Of a stretch of DNA of 64,000 nt, positions 10,245 to 20,757 are shown piece after piece. A program made the translations under genes and the position numbers. This stretch comes from Colwellia polaris (GTDB taxonomy: Bacteria; Pseudomonadota; Gammaproteobacteria; Enterobacterales; Alteromonadaceae). How positions within the stretch are numbered: position 1 is the stretch's first letter; each line of letters opens with the position of its first letter. The notes under the pieces are model-generated. The model searched no databases. It saw nothing but the letters and a program-made list of their open reading frames with translations, and was not told where the DNA came from. The stretch spans positions 124,001 to 188,000 of the forward strand of contig NZ_NBOE01000006.1 in the NCBI RefSeq assembly GCF_002104515.1, given 5' to 3'.

Positions 10245-12230
10245 TTAGTTAACCGGGTTATATTTATTTAGGAACTGAATTACTTTTTCATAATAGGCAA
10301 TTCTATTTTTAGGCTTGTAAAAGTAATGCCCTTCATTTTCAATTTCAAGCCATTGATATTGATTCTTATACTTCTTTAATTGTTTTATTAATACCTCAGC
10401 TTGTTTTACATCCACTGTGTCATCTTTGGTGCCGTGTACTATTAATACAGGGGACTTTAAATGTTCAATAGCGTTAATGGGTGAATGATTGCTTTGTATA
10501 TCCTCTAATCCTATTCTTTTAGTTAAGGCTCTGCCAACTTCTGGCTTTTCATCTTCAACTTGCAGTTGTATATCGTAAACACCTGAAGTTGCGATTGAGC
10601 ATTTGAATAAATCAGGTGCGATAATACTACTTTGAATCGCGCTATAACCGCCAAAGCTCGCCCCCATAATACATAGACGACTTTTATCTAAATATTGTTT
10701 TTCGACTAGGTAGTCTATGCTGTCGAGAATATCAAATTGCACTTTTTCTCCCCATTGTTTAAAGCCAGAAGCTTCAAACTCCCAACCGAAGCCAGTAGAA
10801 CCACGAAAATTAACTTGAACAACGGCATATCCGCGTGACGACAACAGTTGTACTTCAGGGTCAAACCCCCAATAATCACGTGAATGTGGACCACCGTGGA
10901 CTAATATCACTGCAGGAGGTGGTGCATTGTCTATTTTTACCGGCAAGGTTATATATCCCTGAATAGGAGTGTTATCTCTTGCCATAAAGTTAAAAGAATA
11001 TTGAGGATTCAATTGCTCTGTATTGACATTCTTATTGCTGTTAGCAACAAAAGTTAGTTTGTTTTTTTCGCTATCAAACAAGTACCATAACCTTGGTTGA
11101 ATATCACTTGAGAGGGTAATAAGTGCTTTTGTTTCGTCTGTACTGTTCCAGTTTACGTTTACTCTATAGCCTGCAAACTTTTCTAAAAAACCAGAAAGTT
11201 GCTGTGCCATAGTATGGTGGTTATCTAAAATTTTATATTGTGGGTATTCATCAAAGTACGAAACAGCATAAGGGATGTTTTCTTTATCTAAATACAACCA
11301 GTTGGTATCATATCCATCAACTTGATATAAAGGGCTTAGCTCTTTATTCATTGGGTCAAAAAGGCAAATAGATATTGTATTGTTGCCACAGTAATCACTA
11401 ACGATGAGTTTTTCTTCATCTTTGTATTTACTAATGATTGATAAATTATCGCTAGCATCAAATAATGGATACTCTAGCCATGACTCATCTTCAAAATCAT
11501 AACGCGCTATAATGTTATTTTCATTCTCTTGTTTGCTACTAAGCCAAAGCTCTTGGTGAGTATCAAAGTAATGTAATCTAGTTGATTTGTGGTCTGCGTT
11601 GCTATCATCAACCTTCGCTAACGTTTCTGTTTTTCCGTTATATATATTTAATTTAAAGACCCACATGCCCTTATCTTGATATTGCGATGTTGAAATGATG
11701 ATGTGCTCAGGATCATTTTCTAATATGCTGATTATTTTAGGGTGGGCTAAATGTTTTTCGTAGTCGAGAGACTGAACATTCTTCTTGATTTTTCCTCTAC
11801 TCACTAAAGAACGAATGCCAAAAATAAACCTTCCTTCAGCTTCATCGATGTTAATACTATAAATTTCACCGTAATAGGCATCTCTTTCTTTTTTTCTTTG
11901 CTTACTAGAGAGAAAAATAAGTAACCTTTCGTTATTCGCCCATGAGTAGCTTCCAACATTGTCTTTATTGGCAAAAGAAATTTGATTAATTGCTTTCATC
12001 GTTTCAACGGCAACTACGATAAGAACTGACGTACCTTGTTGATTCTTTATTAAAGCAATATGTTTACCGTCTGGAGATAAACGAACATCTCGGTAGTCAT
12101 CGTCCTGAAATAGGGCGCTAATAGCTAATTTTGGGGTTTTAACATTGTTTGATACTTGTGCTGAAACTATTAAACTGCAGCCAAATATAAGGCTAAATAA
12201 GATAATAATCTTCATTGTTCGAAGGTACAT
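10245..12230 (-). CDS. Secreted S9 family serine peptidase (prolyl oligopeptidase type)
   Basis: A signal peptide (LFSLIFGCSLIVSA) precedes a beta-propeller region of about 400 residues and a C-terminal alpha/beta-hydrolase domain. The catalytic serine is Ser525 in GASFGGYS; the acid is Asp603 or Asp604 in HGTKDD, and the base is His635 in EGHYF. The layout matches acylaminoacyl-peptidase/dipeptidyl-peptidase enzymes acting on peptides in the periplasm. AAGGATG before the ATG at 12230 supports this start over the internal Met at codon 6. The gene stands alone with a convergent neighbour on its 3' side. Confidence 0.9.
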   Translation of the reverse strand: MYLRTMKIIILFSLIFGCSLIVSAQVSNNVKTPKLAISALFQDDDYRDVRLSPDGKHIALIKNQQGTSVLIVVAVETMKAINQISFANKDNVGSYSWANNERLLIFLSSKQRKKERDAYYGEIYSINIDEAEGRFIFGIRSLVSRGKIKKNVQSLDYEKHLAHPKIISILENDPEHIIISTSQYQDKGMWVFKLNIYNGKTETLAKVDDSNADHKSTRLHYFDTHQELWLSSKQENENNIIARYDFEDESWLEYPLFDASDNLSIISKYKDEEKLIVSDYCGNNTISICLFDPMNKELSPLYQVDGYDTNWLYLDKENIPYAVSYFDEYPQYKILDNHHTMAQQLSGFLEKFAGYRVNVNWNSTDETKALITLSSDIQPRLWYLFDSEKNKLTFVANSNKNVNTEQLNPQYSFNFMARDNTPIQGYITLPVKIDNAPPPAVILVHGGPHSRDYWGFDPEVQLLSSRGYAVVQVNFRGSTGFGWEFEASGFKQWGEKVQFDILDSIDYLVEKQYLDKSRLCIMGASFGGYSAIQSSIIAPDLFKCSIATSGVYDIQLQVEDEKPEVGRALTKRIGLEDIQSNHSPINAIEHLKSPVLIVHGTKDDTVDVKQAEVLIKQLKKYKNQYQWLEIENEGHYFYKPKNRIAYYEKVIQFLNKYNPVN

Positions 12231-12494
12231 AAAACATCCTTTTATTATTATATTTTGAACGATTATATCTGCCCTTTTTAATAAAGGGCAATCTTCATAG
12301 CTATTAAATTAGTTTAAGTTGTTAGAATTATTATGTTTTTAGATAGCTATAATGAAGCTTAAATAAATTGAAGTGGTGTGATGGTTTTTGTTGATGTTCG
12401 TATTTTTACCTGACAATTAATCATACTTTAAGAACGTACTCGTTTAATTATCAGTCGTTTAGTCATAGTTCTAGTTTAACAATCACTAAAACAA

Positions 12495-12524
12495 AAAAAC
12501 CTAAACGAGATCGTTTAGGTTTTT
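12495..12524 (-). terminator. Terminator downstream of srmB
   Basis: A 14-bp perfect stem (AAAAACCTAAACGA / TCGTTTAGGTTTTT) with a 2-base loop has A and T tracts on both sides. It lies about 70 bases past the srmB stop. Confidence 0.8.
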
Positions 12525-12526
12525 GG

Positions 12527-12554
12527 CTAATAACTGACAGCTAATAACTGACAG
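12527..12554. repeat. Tandem 14-bp direct repeat
   Basis: CTAATAACTGACAG occurs twice with no gap, next to the srmB terminator. It is followed by a related stretch (CTGAAAGCTTGTAACTTAAAGC). It may be a remnant of a short repeated element. Confidence 0.7.
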
Positions 12555-12592
12555 CTGAAAGCTTGTAACTTAAAGCTTTTTTAAAACAGTTG

Positions 12593-13828
12593 TTACTTCT
12601 TCGCGCGTTTCGCCATTTTTTTAGCTTTAGCTTTCTTTTGAGCAACAGTTCTTTTAACTTTGGTTTTTTTTGTGGCAACACGTGCTTCTTTGTATTTCGG
12701 TCTTAGTGTTTCAATGACGCGACGTGCTAAGCGCTCTTTAATGTAACGCTCAATTTTACCGATAACTGTCATATCGTGGGCTTCTACCAATGAAATAGCA
12801 GTACCTTTATTACCCGCACGACCTGTGCGGCCAATACGGTGTAAATAAATATCAGCGGTACGAGGCATATCAAAGTTTATTACATGGGTTATATCATCGA
12901 TATCAAGACCGCGTTCGGCAACATCGGTGGCTACAAGCACATTAACAGTGCCATTGCGTAAGCGTTCAACAGAGGTGTTACGCTTGTCTTGTTGCATTTT
13001 GCCTTCAAGCCATACACAAGGCATGTTTTCAGCATAAAGCTTGCCTGATAGATACTGCACGGTTTCACGTTTATTGGCAAAAACAAGCGCTCGTTCGACT
13101 TCTTCTTGTTGCAATATGTTCATTAACAAAGCGAATTTATGTTCTTTGTCGTCTGCTAAGTGCATCCATTGATGAATTTTAGCTTTTTCTTTGCGCGAAG
13201 GGTTCGCTTCTAAAAATACGGGATCGTTTAAAAGTTCACGAGAAAAACGTACTACAGCAGCGCCTTCAAGCGTTGCAGAAAACAACATAGTTTGTTTACG
13301 CCAGCGCGCTTCACCAACAATGCGATTAATCGTTTCCGCAAAACCCATGGCAAGCATGCGATCGGCTTCGTCTAAGATAAGAATTTCTATTTCACGGCTG
13401 TCAAATTGCTCGCTTTCAATGTATTCCATTAAGCGACCAGGCGTTGCAACTAAAATATCAGTATGGCCGGTAAGCACTTCTTTATGGCTACCATAGTTAA
13501 CACCACCAGTAATTACCGCAGATTTAATGTTGGTTAGCGCAGTTAATTTTACACACTGTTCATAGGTTTGAATGGCAAGTTCACGCGTTGGTGACAAAAT
13601 TAACACACGCGGAAAACCTTGGCCTCGTCGAGGATAATCCAGTAAATGCTGAGCCGCAGGTAATAAAAACGCTGCTGTTTTTCCGGTTCCTGTTGGGGCT
13701 GAAGCTAGTACGTCTTTGCCGGTCATAGCAACAGGAAGTACTAATTCTTGGATAGACGTTGGCTTTTTAAAGCCTGCTTTTTCAATCCCGCCTAATAACG
13801 CGGAATCTAGGTCAAACTGCTCAAACAT
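12593..13828 (-). CDS. srmB: ATP-dependent RNA helicase SrmB (DEAD-box)
   Basis: All DEAD-box motifs are present: Q motif region (GFKKPTSIQ), motif I APTGTGKT, Ia PTRELA, II DEAD, III SAT, and VI HRIGRTGRAG. A Lys/Arg-rich tail (about residues 385-411) probably binds RNA. The N-terminus (MFEQFDLDSALLGGIEKAGF) and length fit SrmB best among RhlE, RhlB, DeaD and DbpA. SrmB helps assemble the large ribosomal subunit, most importantly in the cold. The gene is monocistronic. Confidence 0.9.
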   Translation of the reverse strand: MFEQFDLDSALLGGIEKAGFKKPTSIQELVLPVAMTGKDVLASAPTGTGKTAAFLLPAAQHLLDYPRRGQGFPRVLILSPTRELAIQTYEQCVKLTALTNIKSAVITGGVNYGSHKEVLTGHTDILVATPGRLMEYIESEQFDSREIEILILDEADRMLAMGFAETINRIVGEARWRKQTMLFSATLEGAAVVRFSRELLNDPVFLEANPSRKEKAKIHQWMHLADDKEHKFALLMNILQQEEVERALVFANKRETVQYLSGKLYAENMPCVWLEGKMQQDKRNTSVERLRNGTVNVLVATDVAERGLDIDDITHVINFDMPRTADIYLHRIGRTGRAGNKGTAISLVEAHDMTVIGKIERYIKERLARRVIETLRPKYKEARVATKKTKVKRTVAQKKAKAKKMAKRAKK

Positions 13829-13929
13829 GTAATAATTTTCTTTGGGGATTAATAACGCGGATTATAATGGCAAAATCAGTTTTTTCCTAAAGATCTTGCC
13901 AAATTAGTCTATTTATTATCATATTTCGC

Positions 13930-14454
13930 TTAATCAGTGAGAATCTCAGCGATTTCAAGGTTAATTTGTTGGCACCAAAGTTTAATACGCTCTTCACTGG
14001 CATCGTATTGGTTGTCTTCATCAAGCGCTAAACCAACGAATTGTTGTTTATCTTCAGTTAAGGCTTTTGACTCGGCAAATTCATAGCCTTGATTTGGCCA
14101 ATAGCCAATAACATAGCCACCTTGAGCCTGCACTTGCTCATGCAGCATACCCAACGCATCTTGAAACCAATCAGTGTAGCCAATTTGATCCCCCATACCG
14201 TACAGAGCAATAATTTTACCTTCTAGATCAATATCAGCAATTTCAGGCCAGTGTGATTCCCAATCTTCTTGAATTTCACCATAGTCCCAAGTAGATATTC
14301 CCAAAATTAAAATATCGTGATTTGCCATTTCAGTTAATGGTGTATCTTTTATATTAAATAAACTGACCATATCAGCGCCAAGTTCTGCTTGAATTTTTTC
14401 TGCAGCTATTTCGGTATAACAAGTGGTTGAGCCGTAAAATAATGCGATGTTCAT
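13930..14454 (-). CDS. fldB: Flavodoxin FldB
   Basis: The 174-residue protein has the flavodoxin FMN phosphate-binding loop (YGSTTCYTE, residues 8-16) and the aromatic loops [12 protein letters not shown] and [13 protein letters not shown] that sandwich the isoalloxazine ring. The STTCYTE variant and the C-terminal [10 protein letters not shown] are typical of FldB rather than FldA. It carries single electrons at low potential. In E. coli fldB neighbours xerD-dsbC-recJ; here it is divergent from dsbC. Confidence 0.92.
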   Translation of the reverse strand: MNIALFYGSTTCYTEIAAEKIQAELGADMVSLFNIKDTPLTEMANHDILILGISTWDYGEIQEDWESHWPEIADIDLEGKIIALYGMGDQIGYTDWFQDALGMLHEQVQAQGGYVIGYWPNQGYEFAESKALTEDKQQFVGLALDEDNQYDASEERIKLWCQQINLEIAEILTD

Positions 14455-14727
14455 TTATAATTTACCGAGTTTTAATACAAACCACTTTCGGTGGTTAGTG
14501 AGCTAATGGCGAGATTTTAACAAAATCTCAGTAAATAAGAAGCTTTGCATGCGTGGATAAATAAATACTTTATTGTAAATATTGGTTATTGGTAGGCTTA
14601 GTGTTATTGCAATTATACTATTTTCACTGTAATTTTAGCGGCATTAGAGCGGTCTTTGTATTTACCCTAAATTGCAATTGTAATTTTCCGCTAATTTCCG
14701 CTCACTCATTAAGGTTTGGATTTACTT

Positions 14728-15525
14728 ATGTATAAAAAAATTATATTGGCTGCCACATTCGGTGTACTAAGTTTAACGAACAATGTTACTGCATTCGCTG
14801 AGCCTGTTTCGTCTGCGAATAACAGTGTAATGTTACCTGCGGCGCAATCAGCTGAAATAACTGCTGTTAAAGCAAAACTTTCACAAACGTTAGGTTTTAA
14901 TGTTGCTAGTATTAAAGCTTCACCAATGCCAGGTGTTGTGGAAGTATTAACAGATCAAGGGTTGTTTTATGCAAGTGCTGATGGCAACTTTTTGTTGCAT
15001 GGAAAAATGTATGGTTTAGGCGATAACGTTAGTAATTTAACGGAAGAAAGTTTAGCGCAAGTGCGTGTTGATGGCATGGTTAAATTTACCGATAATATGA
15101 TTGTCTATCCAGCTAAAAACGAAAAACATGTGGTAACAGTATTTACTGATATTACCTGTGGTTATTGTCGTAAAATGCATGAACAAATGAGTGCCTATAA
15201 CGACAAAGGTATAACTGTACGTTACTTAGCGTATCCGCGTGCTGGTGTGAAAGATCGTAACGGAAGTTACTCTCAAGGTTTTAAAGATCTTCGCTCAATT
15301 TGGTGTCATGAAGATGCAGAAACTGCACTAACAAAGGCAAAAAGTGGTTCGTCTGTTGCTGCCCGTATTTGTGAGGCGCCGATAGAAGAAGAATTTAATT
15401 TTGGTCGTCAAGTGGGCGTAACAGGTACACCTGCAATTATGCTCAAAAATGGCATGATGGTGCCAGGCTATCAAGACCCTGATAAACTATTTGCCTTGCT
15501 AGAAACTACTCAACAAGGTAGTTAA
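14728..15525 (+). CDS. dsbC: Thiol:disulfide interchange protein DsbC
   Basis: The protein has a signal peptide (ILAATFGVLSLTNNVTAFA), a dimerisation domain, and a thioredoxin-fold domain with the active site CGYC in DITCGYCRKMH. A second conserved Cys pair (SIWCHED, ARICEAP) and the cis-proline loop GTPAI are also present. It isomerises wrong disulfides in the periplasm and is kept reduced by DsbD. The ATG at 14728 with GGA seven bases upstream is preferred over a TTG four codons earlier. It is followed by a terminator and then recJ, the normal gene order, but xerD is not upstream. Confidence 0.94.
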   Translation: MYKKIILAATFGVLSLTNNVTAFAEPVSSANNSVMLPAAQSAEITAVKAKLSQTLGFNVASIKASPMPGVVEVLTDQGLFYASADGNFLLHGKMYGLGDNVSNLTEESLAQVRVDGMVKFTDNMIVYPAKNEKHVVTVFTDITCGYCRKMHEQMSAYNDKGITVRYLAYPRAGVKDRNGSYSQGFKDLRSIWCHEDAETALTKAKSGSSVAARICEAPIEEEFNFGRQVGVTGTPAIMLKNGMMVPGYQDPDKLFALLETTQQGS

Positions 15526-15574
15526 TACCCCGTAAATAATACACTTGTGTTAGGTACAGCATTGTTTTTATTGA

Positions 15575-15603
15575 AAATGGCAAGTAATTAACTTGCCATT
15601 TTT
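15575..15603 (+). terminator. Terminator between dsbC and recJ
   Basis: An 11-bp stem (AAATGGCAAGT / ACTTGCCATTT) is followed by a T-run, about 50 bases after the dsbC stop. Confidence 0.8.
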
Positions 15604-15645
15604 GTATCTATCGTTTTTGGCATTAATCAGTATTAAGGTGCATTT

Positions 15646-17394
15646 ATGCATAAAGAAATCATACGTCGAGATCAAGTCAGCGACGAGCATTTACCTGATA
15701 GCTTGCATCCTATTATTCGACAAATCTATGCAAGACGTGGGGTTAAAAGTAAAGACCAGCTTGAATTGACCGCATCACACCTTTGTGCTGTTGACACTTT
15801 AAAAGGGCTGCCAGAAGCTTGCGAAATTTTATATCAAGCGCTGAAAGATAAAAAGAATATTACAATAATAGGTGATTTTGATGCTGATGGTGCTACGAGT
15901 ACGGCGTTAATGATGGAAGCTTTGCAAATGCTAGGCTCTTCAAATCATCATTTTTTAGTACCTAATAGATTTAAATATGGTTATGGACTAACCCCTGAAA
16001 TAGTTGATATTGCCGCTTCAGAAGGTGCGCAGGTATTAGTGACTGTTGATAATGGTATTAGCTGTATGGCGGGTGTTAAAAGAGCGAAAGAACTAGGCCT
16101 GCAAGTCGTGGTGACAGATCATCACCTACCTGGAGCCGATACACCGCCGGCCGATGCCATTGTTAACCCAAACCAGCGTGGTTGTAATTTTGCGAGTAAA
16201 TCGCTGGCGGGTGTTGGCGTAGCATTTTATTTTATGTTGGCATTAAGAAAATACTTACGCGAACACCAATGGTTTGAAGCACAAGGCTTTAAAGAGCCTA
16301 ATATTGCGCAATTACTCGATTTAGTGGCCTTAGGCACAGTTGCCGATGTGGTTTCACTTGATGCCAATAATCGCATTTTAGTTGAGCAAGGCTTAAAGCG
16401 TATTCGAGCTGGTGCCACACGCCCAGGCATACAAGCGTTAATTGAAATAGCAGGGAAGAGCCAACAGAAGTTAGTTGCTAGTGATTTTGGTTTTGCTTTA
16501 GGGCCACGAATAAATGCCGCAGGGCGTTTAGATGATATGGCCTTTGGTATTAATTGTTTATTGGCAAAAGACTTATCAACAGCAAGAGTAATGGCGGCCG
16601 ACTTAGATGATTTAAATAAAGCACGTCGTGAAATTGAACAAGGTATGCAAATTGAAGCTGAACAGGTGCTAGCGAGTTTAAAGTTTAGTGAAGACAATTT
16701 ACCCAATGGCATTAGTTTGTTTCATAGTGACTGGCATCAAGGTGTTATTGGCATTGTGGCTGGGCGATTAAAAGAAAAATATCATCGACCGAGTATCGTT
16801 TTTGCGAAAGGTAACGACGATCTTGATGAGCAAAGCGCTGCGGTTAATTCGGCAGAAATAAAAGGCTCTGCTCGTTCAATTCCAGGCCTGCATATTCGAG
16901 ATCTATTAGAATATATTGACAGCCAACATCCGGGTATTATTATCAAATTTGGTGGCCATGCTATGGCTGCTGGTTTATCGATAGCGGCGGATAAATTTCA
17001 ACAGTTTTCAACACTTTTCGAGAAGTATGCCAAGCAGTGGTTAAGCAAAGAAGCGCTTACGGGCACTATATCTTCTGACGGCGAGCTATTAACAAGCGAT
17101 ATCACGCTGACATTTGCTCAAGTATTACGTGAAGCGGGCCCGTGGGGGCAAAATTTTCCAGAGCCGGTATTTGATGATACTTTTACCTTAGTTCAGCAGC
17201 GTATTGTTGGCGAAAAACACTTAAAGTTAGTGGTAGAAAAAGATCAGCAAATTTTTGATGCTATTGCGTTTAATGTTGATATTAAACGTTGGCCAGATCA
17301 TCAAGCAAAGCAGGTTAAGTTAGCTTACCGTTTAGATATTAATGAGTTTCGAGGTAAACAAACGGTGCAATTAATGGTTGAACAATTGGCTTGA
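15646..17394 (+). CDS. recJ: Single-stranded-DNA-specific 5'-3' exonuclease RecJ
   Basis: The 582-residue protein has the DHH phosphoesterase core. It shows GDFDADGATST (about residues 77-87), VTVDNGISC, and the signature DHH in VVTDHHLPG, which together bind two Mn2+ or Mg2+ ions. The DHHA1 region contains KFGGHAMAAGLSI, and an OB-fold-like tail follows. RecJ degrades single strands in RecF-pathway recombination, mismatch repair and base excision repair. It lies between dsbC and prfB as in E. coli. Confidence 0.96.
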   Translation: MHKEIIRRDQVSDEHLPDSLHPIIRQIYARRGVKSKDQLELTASHLCAVDTLKGLPEACEILYQALKDKKNITIIGDFDADGATSTALMMEALQMLGSSNHHFLVPNRFKYGYGLTPEIVDIAASEGAQVLVTVDNGISCMAGVKRAKELGLQVVVTDHHLPGADTPPADAIVNPNQRGCNFASKSLAGVGVAFYFMLALRKYLREHQWFEAQGFKEPNIAQLLDLVALGTVADVVSLDANNRILVEQGLKRIRAGATRPGIQALIEIAGKSQQKLVASDFGFALGPRINAAGRLDDMAFGINCLLAKDLSTARVMAADLDDLNKARREIEQGMQIEAEQVLASLKFSEDNLPNGISLFHSDWHQGVIGIVAGRLKEKYHRPSIVFAKGNDDLDEQSAAVNSAEIKGSARSIPGLHIRDLLEYIDSQHPGIIIKFGGHAMAAGLSIAADKFQQFSTLFEKYAKQWLSKEALTGTISSDGELLTSDITLTFAQVLREAGPWGQNFPEPVFDDTFTLVQQRIVGEKHLKLVVEKDQQIFDAIAFNVDIKRWPDHQAKQVKLAYRLDINEFRGKQTVQLMVEQLA

Positions 17395-17587
17395 AAATTA
17401 TCAGAAAAATTGCCGTTTTATTTACTTAGATTATTGAAGTTAAAAAACAGTTAGCAAAATATAAAAAAATGACATTTCAAAGCACAAGCAAGCGTTTATT
17501 TAGTCGTATAATTAAGCTACAATGCGCGACTGTTTTTTGGTTCTATTGACCAATTATATTCAACCATAACGGCGTATCAGTAAAAGT

Positions 17588-18686
17588 ATGTTAGAAGTAA
17601 ACCCTGTACTCAATAAAGTTAAAGAAATTCGCGAACGCACCAACTTGCTTCGGGGGTACCTTTGACTACGACCAAAAGTCAGAACGTTTGGTTGAAGTTA
17701 CACGCGAATTAGAGTCAGCTGATGTTTGGAATGATCCAGAACGAGCACAAGCTTTGGGTCGTGAGCGTGCAGCGTTAGAAGCTGTTGTTGAAACCATTGA
17801 CGAGATGGACTCTGGTTGTGAAGATATCGAAGGCCTAGTAGAACTTGCTGTTGAAGCTGAAGATGAAGAAACTTTTAACGACGCAGAAGCGGAAACAAAA
17901 GCGTTAGAAGCCAGCCTTGAAAAATTAGAATTTCGTCGTATGTTCTCTGGTGAACATGACGCTAATAACTGCTACTTAGATATTCAGTCAGGCTCTGGCG
18001 GCACAGAAGCACAAGACTGGGCTGAAATGTTGATGCGAATGTATCTGCGTTGGGGTGAAGCTAACGGATATAAAACTGAAGCAATTGAAGTAACCGGTGG
18101 TGATGTTGCTGGCATTAAAGGTTGTACCATTAAGTACACCGGCGAATATGCTTTTGGTTGGCTGCGAACAGAAACCGGCGTGCATCGTTTAGTAAGAAAA
18201 TCTCCGTTTGACTCAAGTGGTCGTCGTCATACATCGTTTGCTTCTGCATTTATTTATCCAGAAATTGACGACAATATTGAAATTGATATTAACCCAGCAG
18301 ATTTACGCATAGATACCTTTCGTGCTTCAGGCGCTGGTGGTCAACATGTTAACAAAACTGACTCTGCTATTCGTATAACGCATGTTCCAACGGGGGCTGT
18401 AGTGGCTTGTCAAGCCGATCGTTCTCAGCATAAAAACCGTGCAACAGCAATGAAGCTATTAAAAGCTAAGCTGTATGAAATGGAAATGCAAAAACAGAAT
18501 GAAGGTAAGCAAGAATTAGAAGACGGAAAATCTGATATCGGTTGGGGGAGTCAAATTCGCTCTTATGTTTTAGATGACAGCCGCATTAAAGATTTACGCA
18601 CCGGAATAGAAAACCGCAATACGCAAGCCGTATTAGATGGTGATTTAAATAAATTTTTAGAAGCTAGTTTAAAATCTGGCTTATAA
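17588..18686 (+). CDS. prfB: Peptide chain release factor 2, with programmed +1 frameshift
   Basis: The zero frame starts at the ATG at 17588 and reaches an in-frame TGA at 17663-17665 (codon 26). Moving +1 there restores the frame as DYDQKSER. The frameshift site is the classic one: an SD-like CGGGGGTAC, then CTT TGA C. The joined product is 365 residues, the exact E. coli RF2 length. It contains the UGA/UAA-recognising SPF (RKSPFDSSG) and the catalytic GGQ ([10 protein letters not shown]). RF2 levels control the shift, an autoregulatory loop. A gene caller would otherwise start at a TTG near 17688 and lose the N-terminus. lysS follows, as in E. coli. Confidence 0.97.
17651..17666 (+). promoter_or_regulatory. 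RF2 programmed frameshift signal
   Basis: CGGGGGTACCTTTGAC contains the internal Shine-Dalgarno-like GGGGG, the slippery CTT codon and the TGA with a following C, which is a poor termination context. Ribosomes slip +1 when RF2 is scarce. Confidence 0.95.
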
Positions 18687-18850
18687 TAACCATTTCATGA
18701 CGTTATTAGTCACTTGTGTTAGCTAAAACAATTCAAAGCGCTTTATCTTGATTTGTTTTTCTTTGCACAATAAATTGATAAACCTAATGAAGCAGTTATA
18801 AACACATTCATTAACTTAAATAGAATATTACGTTAAACACGAGAAATAAA

Positions 18851-20392
18851 ATGACTGATCAAGCAAACCAAGACGAAAACAAATTGATTGCCGAGCGTCG
18901 TGGCAAATTAGCAAAAATTCGCGAAAACTGTCCGGCTAATGGCCACCCTAACAAGTTTGACCGAAAACATTATGCTGCTGATTTACAAGCCCAGCACGGT
19001 GAAAAAGATAAAGAAACGCTTGAAACTGAAACTGCTGAATACAGCATTGCTGGTCGTGTTATGGCAAAACGTGGTCCATTTTTAGTACTACAAGATATGA
19101 CCGGCCGTATTCAGGCTTACGCGCATAAAACAGTGCAAAAAGATATTAAAGAGCGTTGGGGCACTTTAGATATTGGCGATATTATTGGTGTAACCGGTAC
19201 TATGCATATGTCTGGTAAAGGTGATTTATACGTTAACATGGACAAGTACGAACTTTTAACAAAGTCGCTTCGTCCATTACCAGAAAAATTCCATGGTTTA
19301 TCAGACGTTGAAACTAAGTATCGTCAACGTTATGTTGATTTGATCATCAACGAAGATACCCGTAACACTTTTAAAGTTCGCTCAAAAATTGTTGATGGAA
19401 TTCGTAAGTTTCTAACTGACCGTGATTTTATGGAAGTTGAAACACCAATGCTACAAACTATTCCTGGCGGCGCATCAGCTAAACCATTTGAAACTTTCCA
19501 CAATGCTTTAGACATTCAAATGTATATGCGTATTGCACCAGAGCTTTACTTAAAGCGTTTGGTTGTTGGTGGTTTTGAAAAAGTATTCGAAATTAACCGT
19601 AACTTCCGTAACGAAGGTTTATCAACTCGTCATAACCCAGAATTTACTATGATTGAATTCTACCAAGCTTATGCTGACTATCATGATTTAATGAACCTTA
19701 CTGAAGATATGCTACGTACGTTAGCTGAAGACGTAATGGGAACTTCTGTTATCCGTAATACCGTTAAAAATGCTGATGGCGAAGTTGTGGAAGAGAAGTT
19801 CTATGATTTTGGACAGAAATTTACACGTTTATCAATGGTTGATGCCATTTTATTACACGGTAATAATTTAGACGAAAACATTTTACGTAACCCAGAAGAA
19901 AACTTTGACGCGCTTAAAGCAATGGCAAAATCTGTGGGCGTAAAAGAAACAGATGCATCTAAAGTGTGGGGCGCAGGTAAATATATTTGTGAGATTTTTG
20001 AAGAAGTTGCTGAGCACATGCTTGATCAACCAACTTTTATCACAGAATACCCGTGGGAAGTTTCACCATTAGCGCGTCGTAATGACGATAACCCATTTAT
20101 TACCGACCGTTTTGAGTTCTTTGTTGGTGGCCGTGAATTAGCCAATGGTTTCTCTGAGCTTAATGATGCAGAAGACCAAGCAGAACGTTTCCAAAACCAA
20201 GTTGAAGGTAAAGACGCAGGTGATGACGAAGCTATGCACTTCGATGCTGACTACATACAAGCATTAGAATATGGTTTACCGCCAACAGCAGGTGAAGGTA
20301 TCGGTATCGATCGATTAGTGATGTTATTTACTGACTCACCAACGATTAAAGACGTTATTTTGTTCCCACACATGCGTCCATTAGCCGAGTAA
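18851..20392 (+). CDS. lysS: Lysyl-tRNA synthetase (class II)
   Basis: The 513-residue enzyme has an N-terminal OB-fold anticodon-binding domain (about 60-160) and a class II catalytic core. Motif 2 is [20 protein letters not shown] and motif 3 is [12 protein letters not shown]. Other signatures are [17 protein letters not shown] and APELYLKRL. It charges tRNA-Lys. Its position directly downstream of prfB matches the E. coli prfB-lysS operon, although 164 bases separate them here. No terminator hairpin with a T-run follows immediately; a nested hairpin lies about 60 bases further. Confidence 0.97.
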   Translation: MTDQANQDENKLIAERRGKLAKIRENCPANGHPNKFDRKHYAADLQAQHGEKDKETLETETAEYSIAGRVMAKRGPFLVLQDMTGRIQAYAHKTVQKDIKERWGTLDIGDIIGVTGTMHMSGKGDLYVNMDKYELLTKSLRPLPEKFHGLSDVETKYRQRYVDLIINEDTRNTFKVRSKIVDGIRKFLTDRDFMEVETPMLQTIPGGASAKPFETFHNALDIQMYMRIAPELYLKRLVVGGFEKVFEINRNFRNEGLSTRHNPEFTMIEFYQAYADYHDLMNLTEDMLRTLAEDVMGTSVIRNTVKNADGEVVEEKFYDFGQKFTRLSMVDAILLHGNNLDENILRNPEENFDALKAMAKSVGVKETDASKVWGAGKYICEIFEEVAEHMLDQPTFITEYPWEVSPLARRNDDNPFITDRFEFFVGGRELANGFSELNDAEDQAERFQNQVEGKDAGDDEAMHFDADYIQALEYGLPPTAGEGIGIDRLVMLFTDSPTIKDVILFPHMRPLAE

Positions 20393-20452
20393 ACTTATTT
20401 TGGGGGAATTTAATCATTACTGGTTAAATTCAAACTAAGTAAATATTGGTAG

Positions 20453-20495
20453 CTGCGATTTTAGTATGAGCTAATAGCTCTGTCTTAAATCGCAG
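20453..20495. repeat. Nested hairpin downstream of lysS
   Basis: The outer arms CTGCGATTT / AAATCGCAG enclose an inner stem GAGCT-AAT-AGCTC. There is no T-run, so it is not a normal intrinsic terminator. It may protect the 3' end of the lysS message. Confidence 0.6.
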
Positions 20496-20757
20496 TTATA
20501 TCATTCCAAGTTGGTATTACATCATTCATTCTTTAACGTTAAATTTCTGACATACCTTTCAATATCTTTGCTAGATATTTTTTTGTTCTATCTTCTTTAT
20601 GCTGCCTTATTTGTACTCCTTCTTTTATTATTTTCACTGTTATTGTGCTTAAAGATTTTTTGAATTAAATCACTGATCTATTTATCGGTATTGATATAAT
20701 GCTTAATATTAAAAAAGTTGCTTAACTCTTTCGGCTACATCAATGTATTCGACTATT

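Larger units (their letters stand above)
12231..12592. other. Intergenic region between srmB and the S9 peptidase gene
   Basis: No gene was found here. The region holds the terminator at 12495-12524, a tandem 14-bp repeat at 12527-12554, and an AT-rich stretch (about 12231-12480) that must contain the S9 peptidase promoter. I could not single out a convincing -35/-10 pair. Confidence 0.5.
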
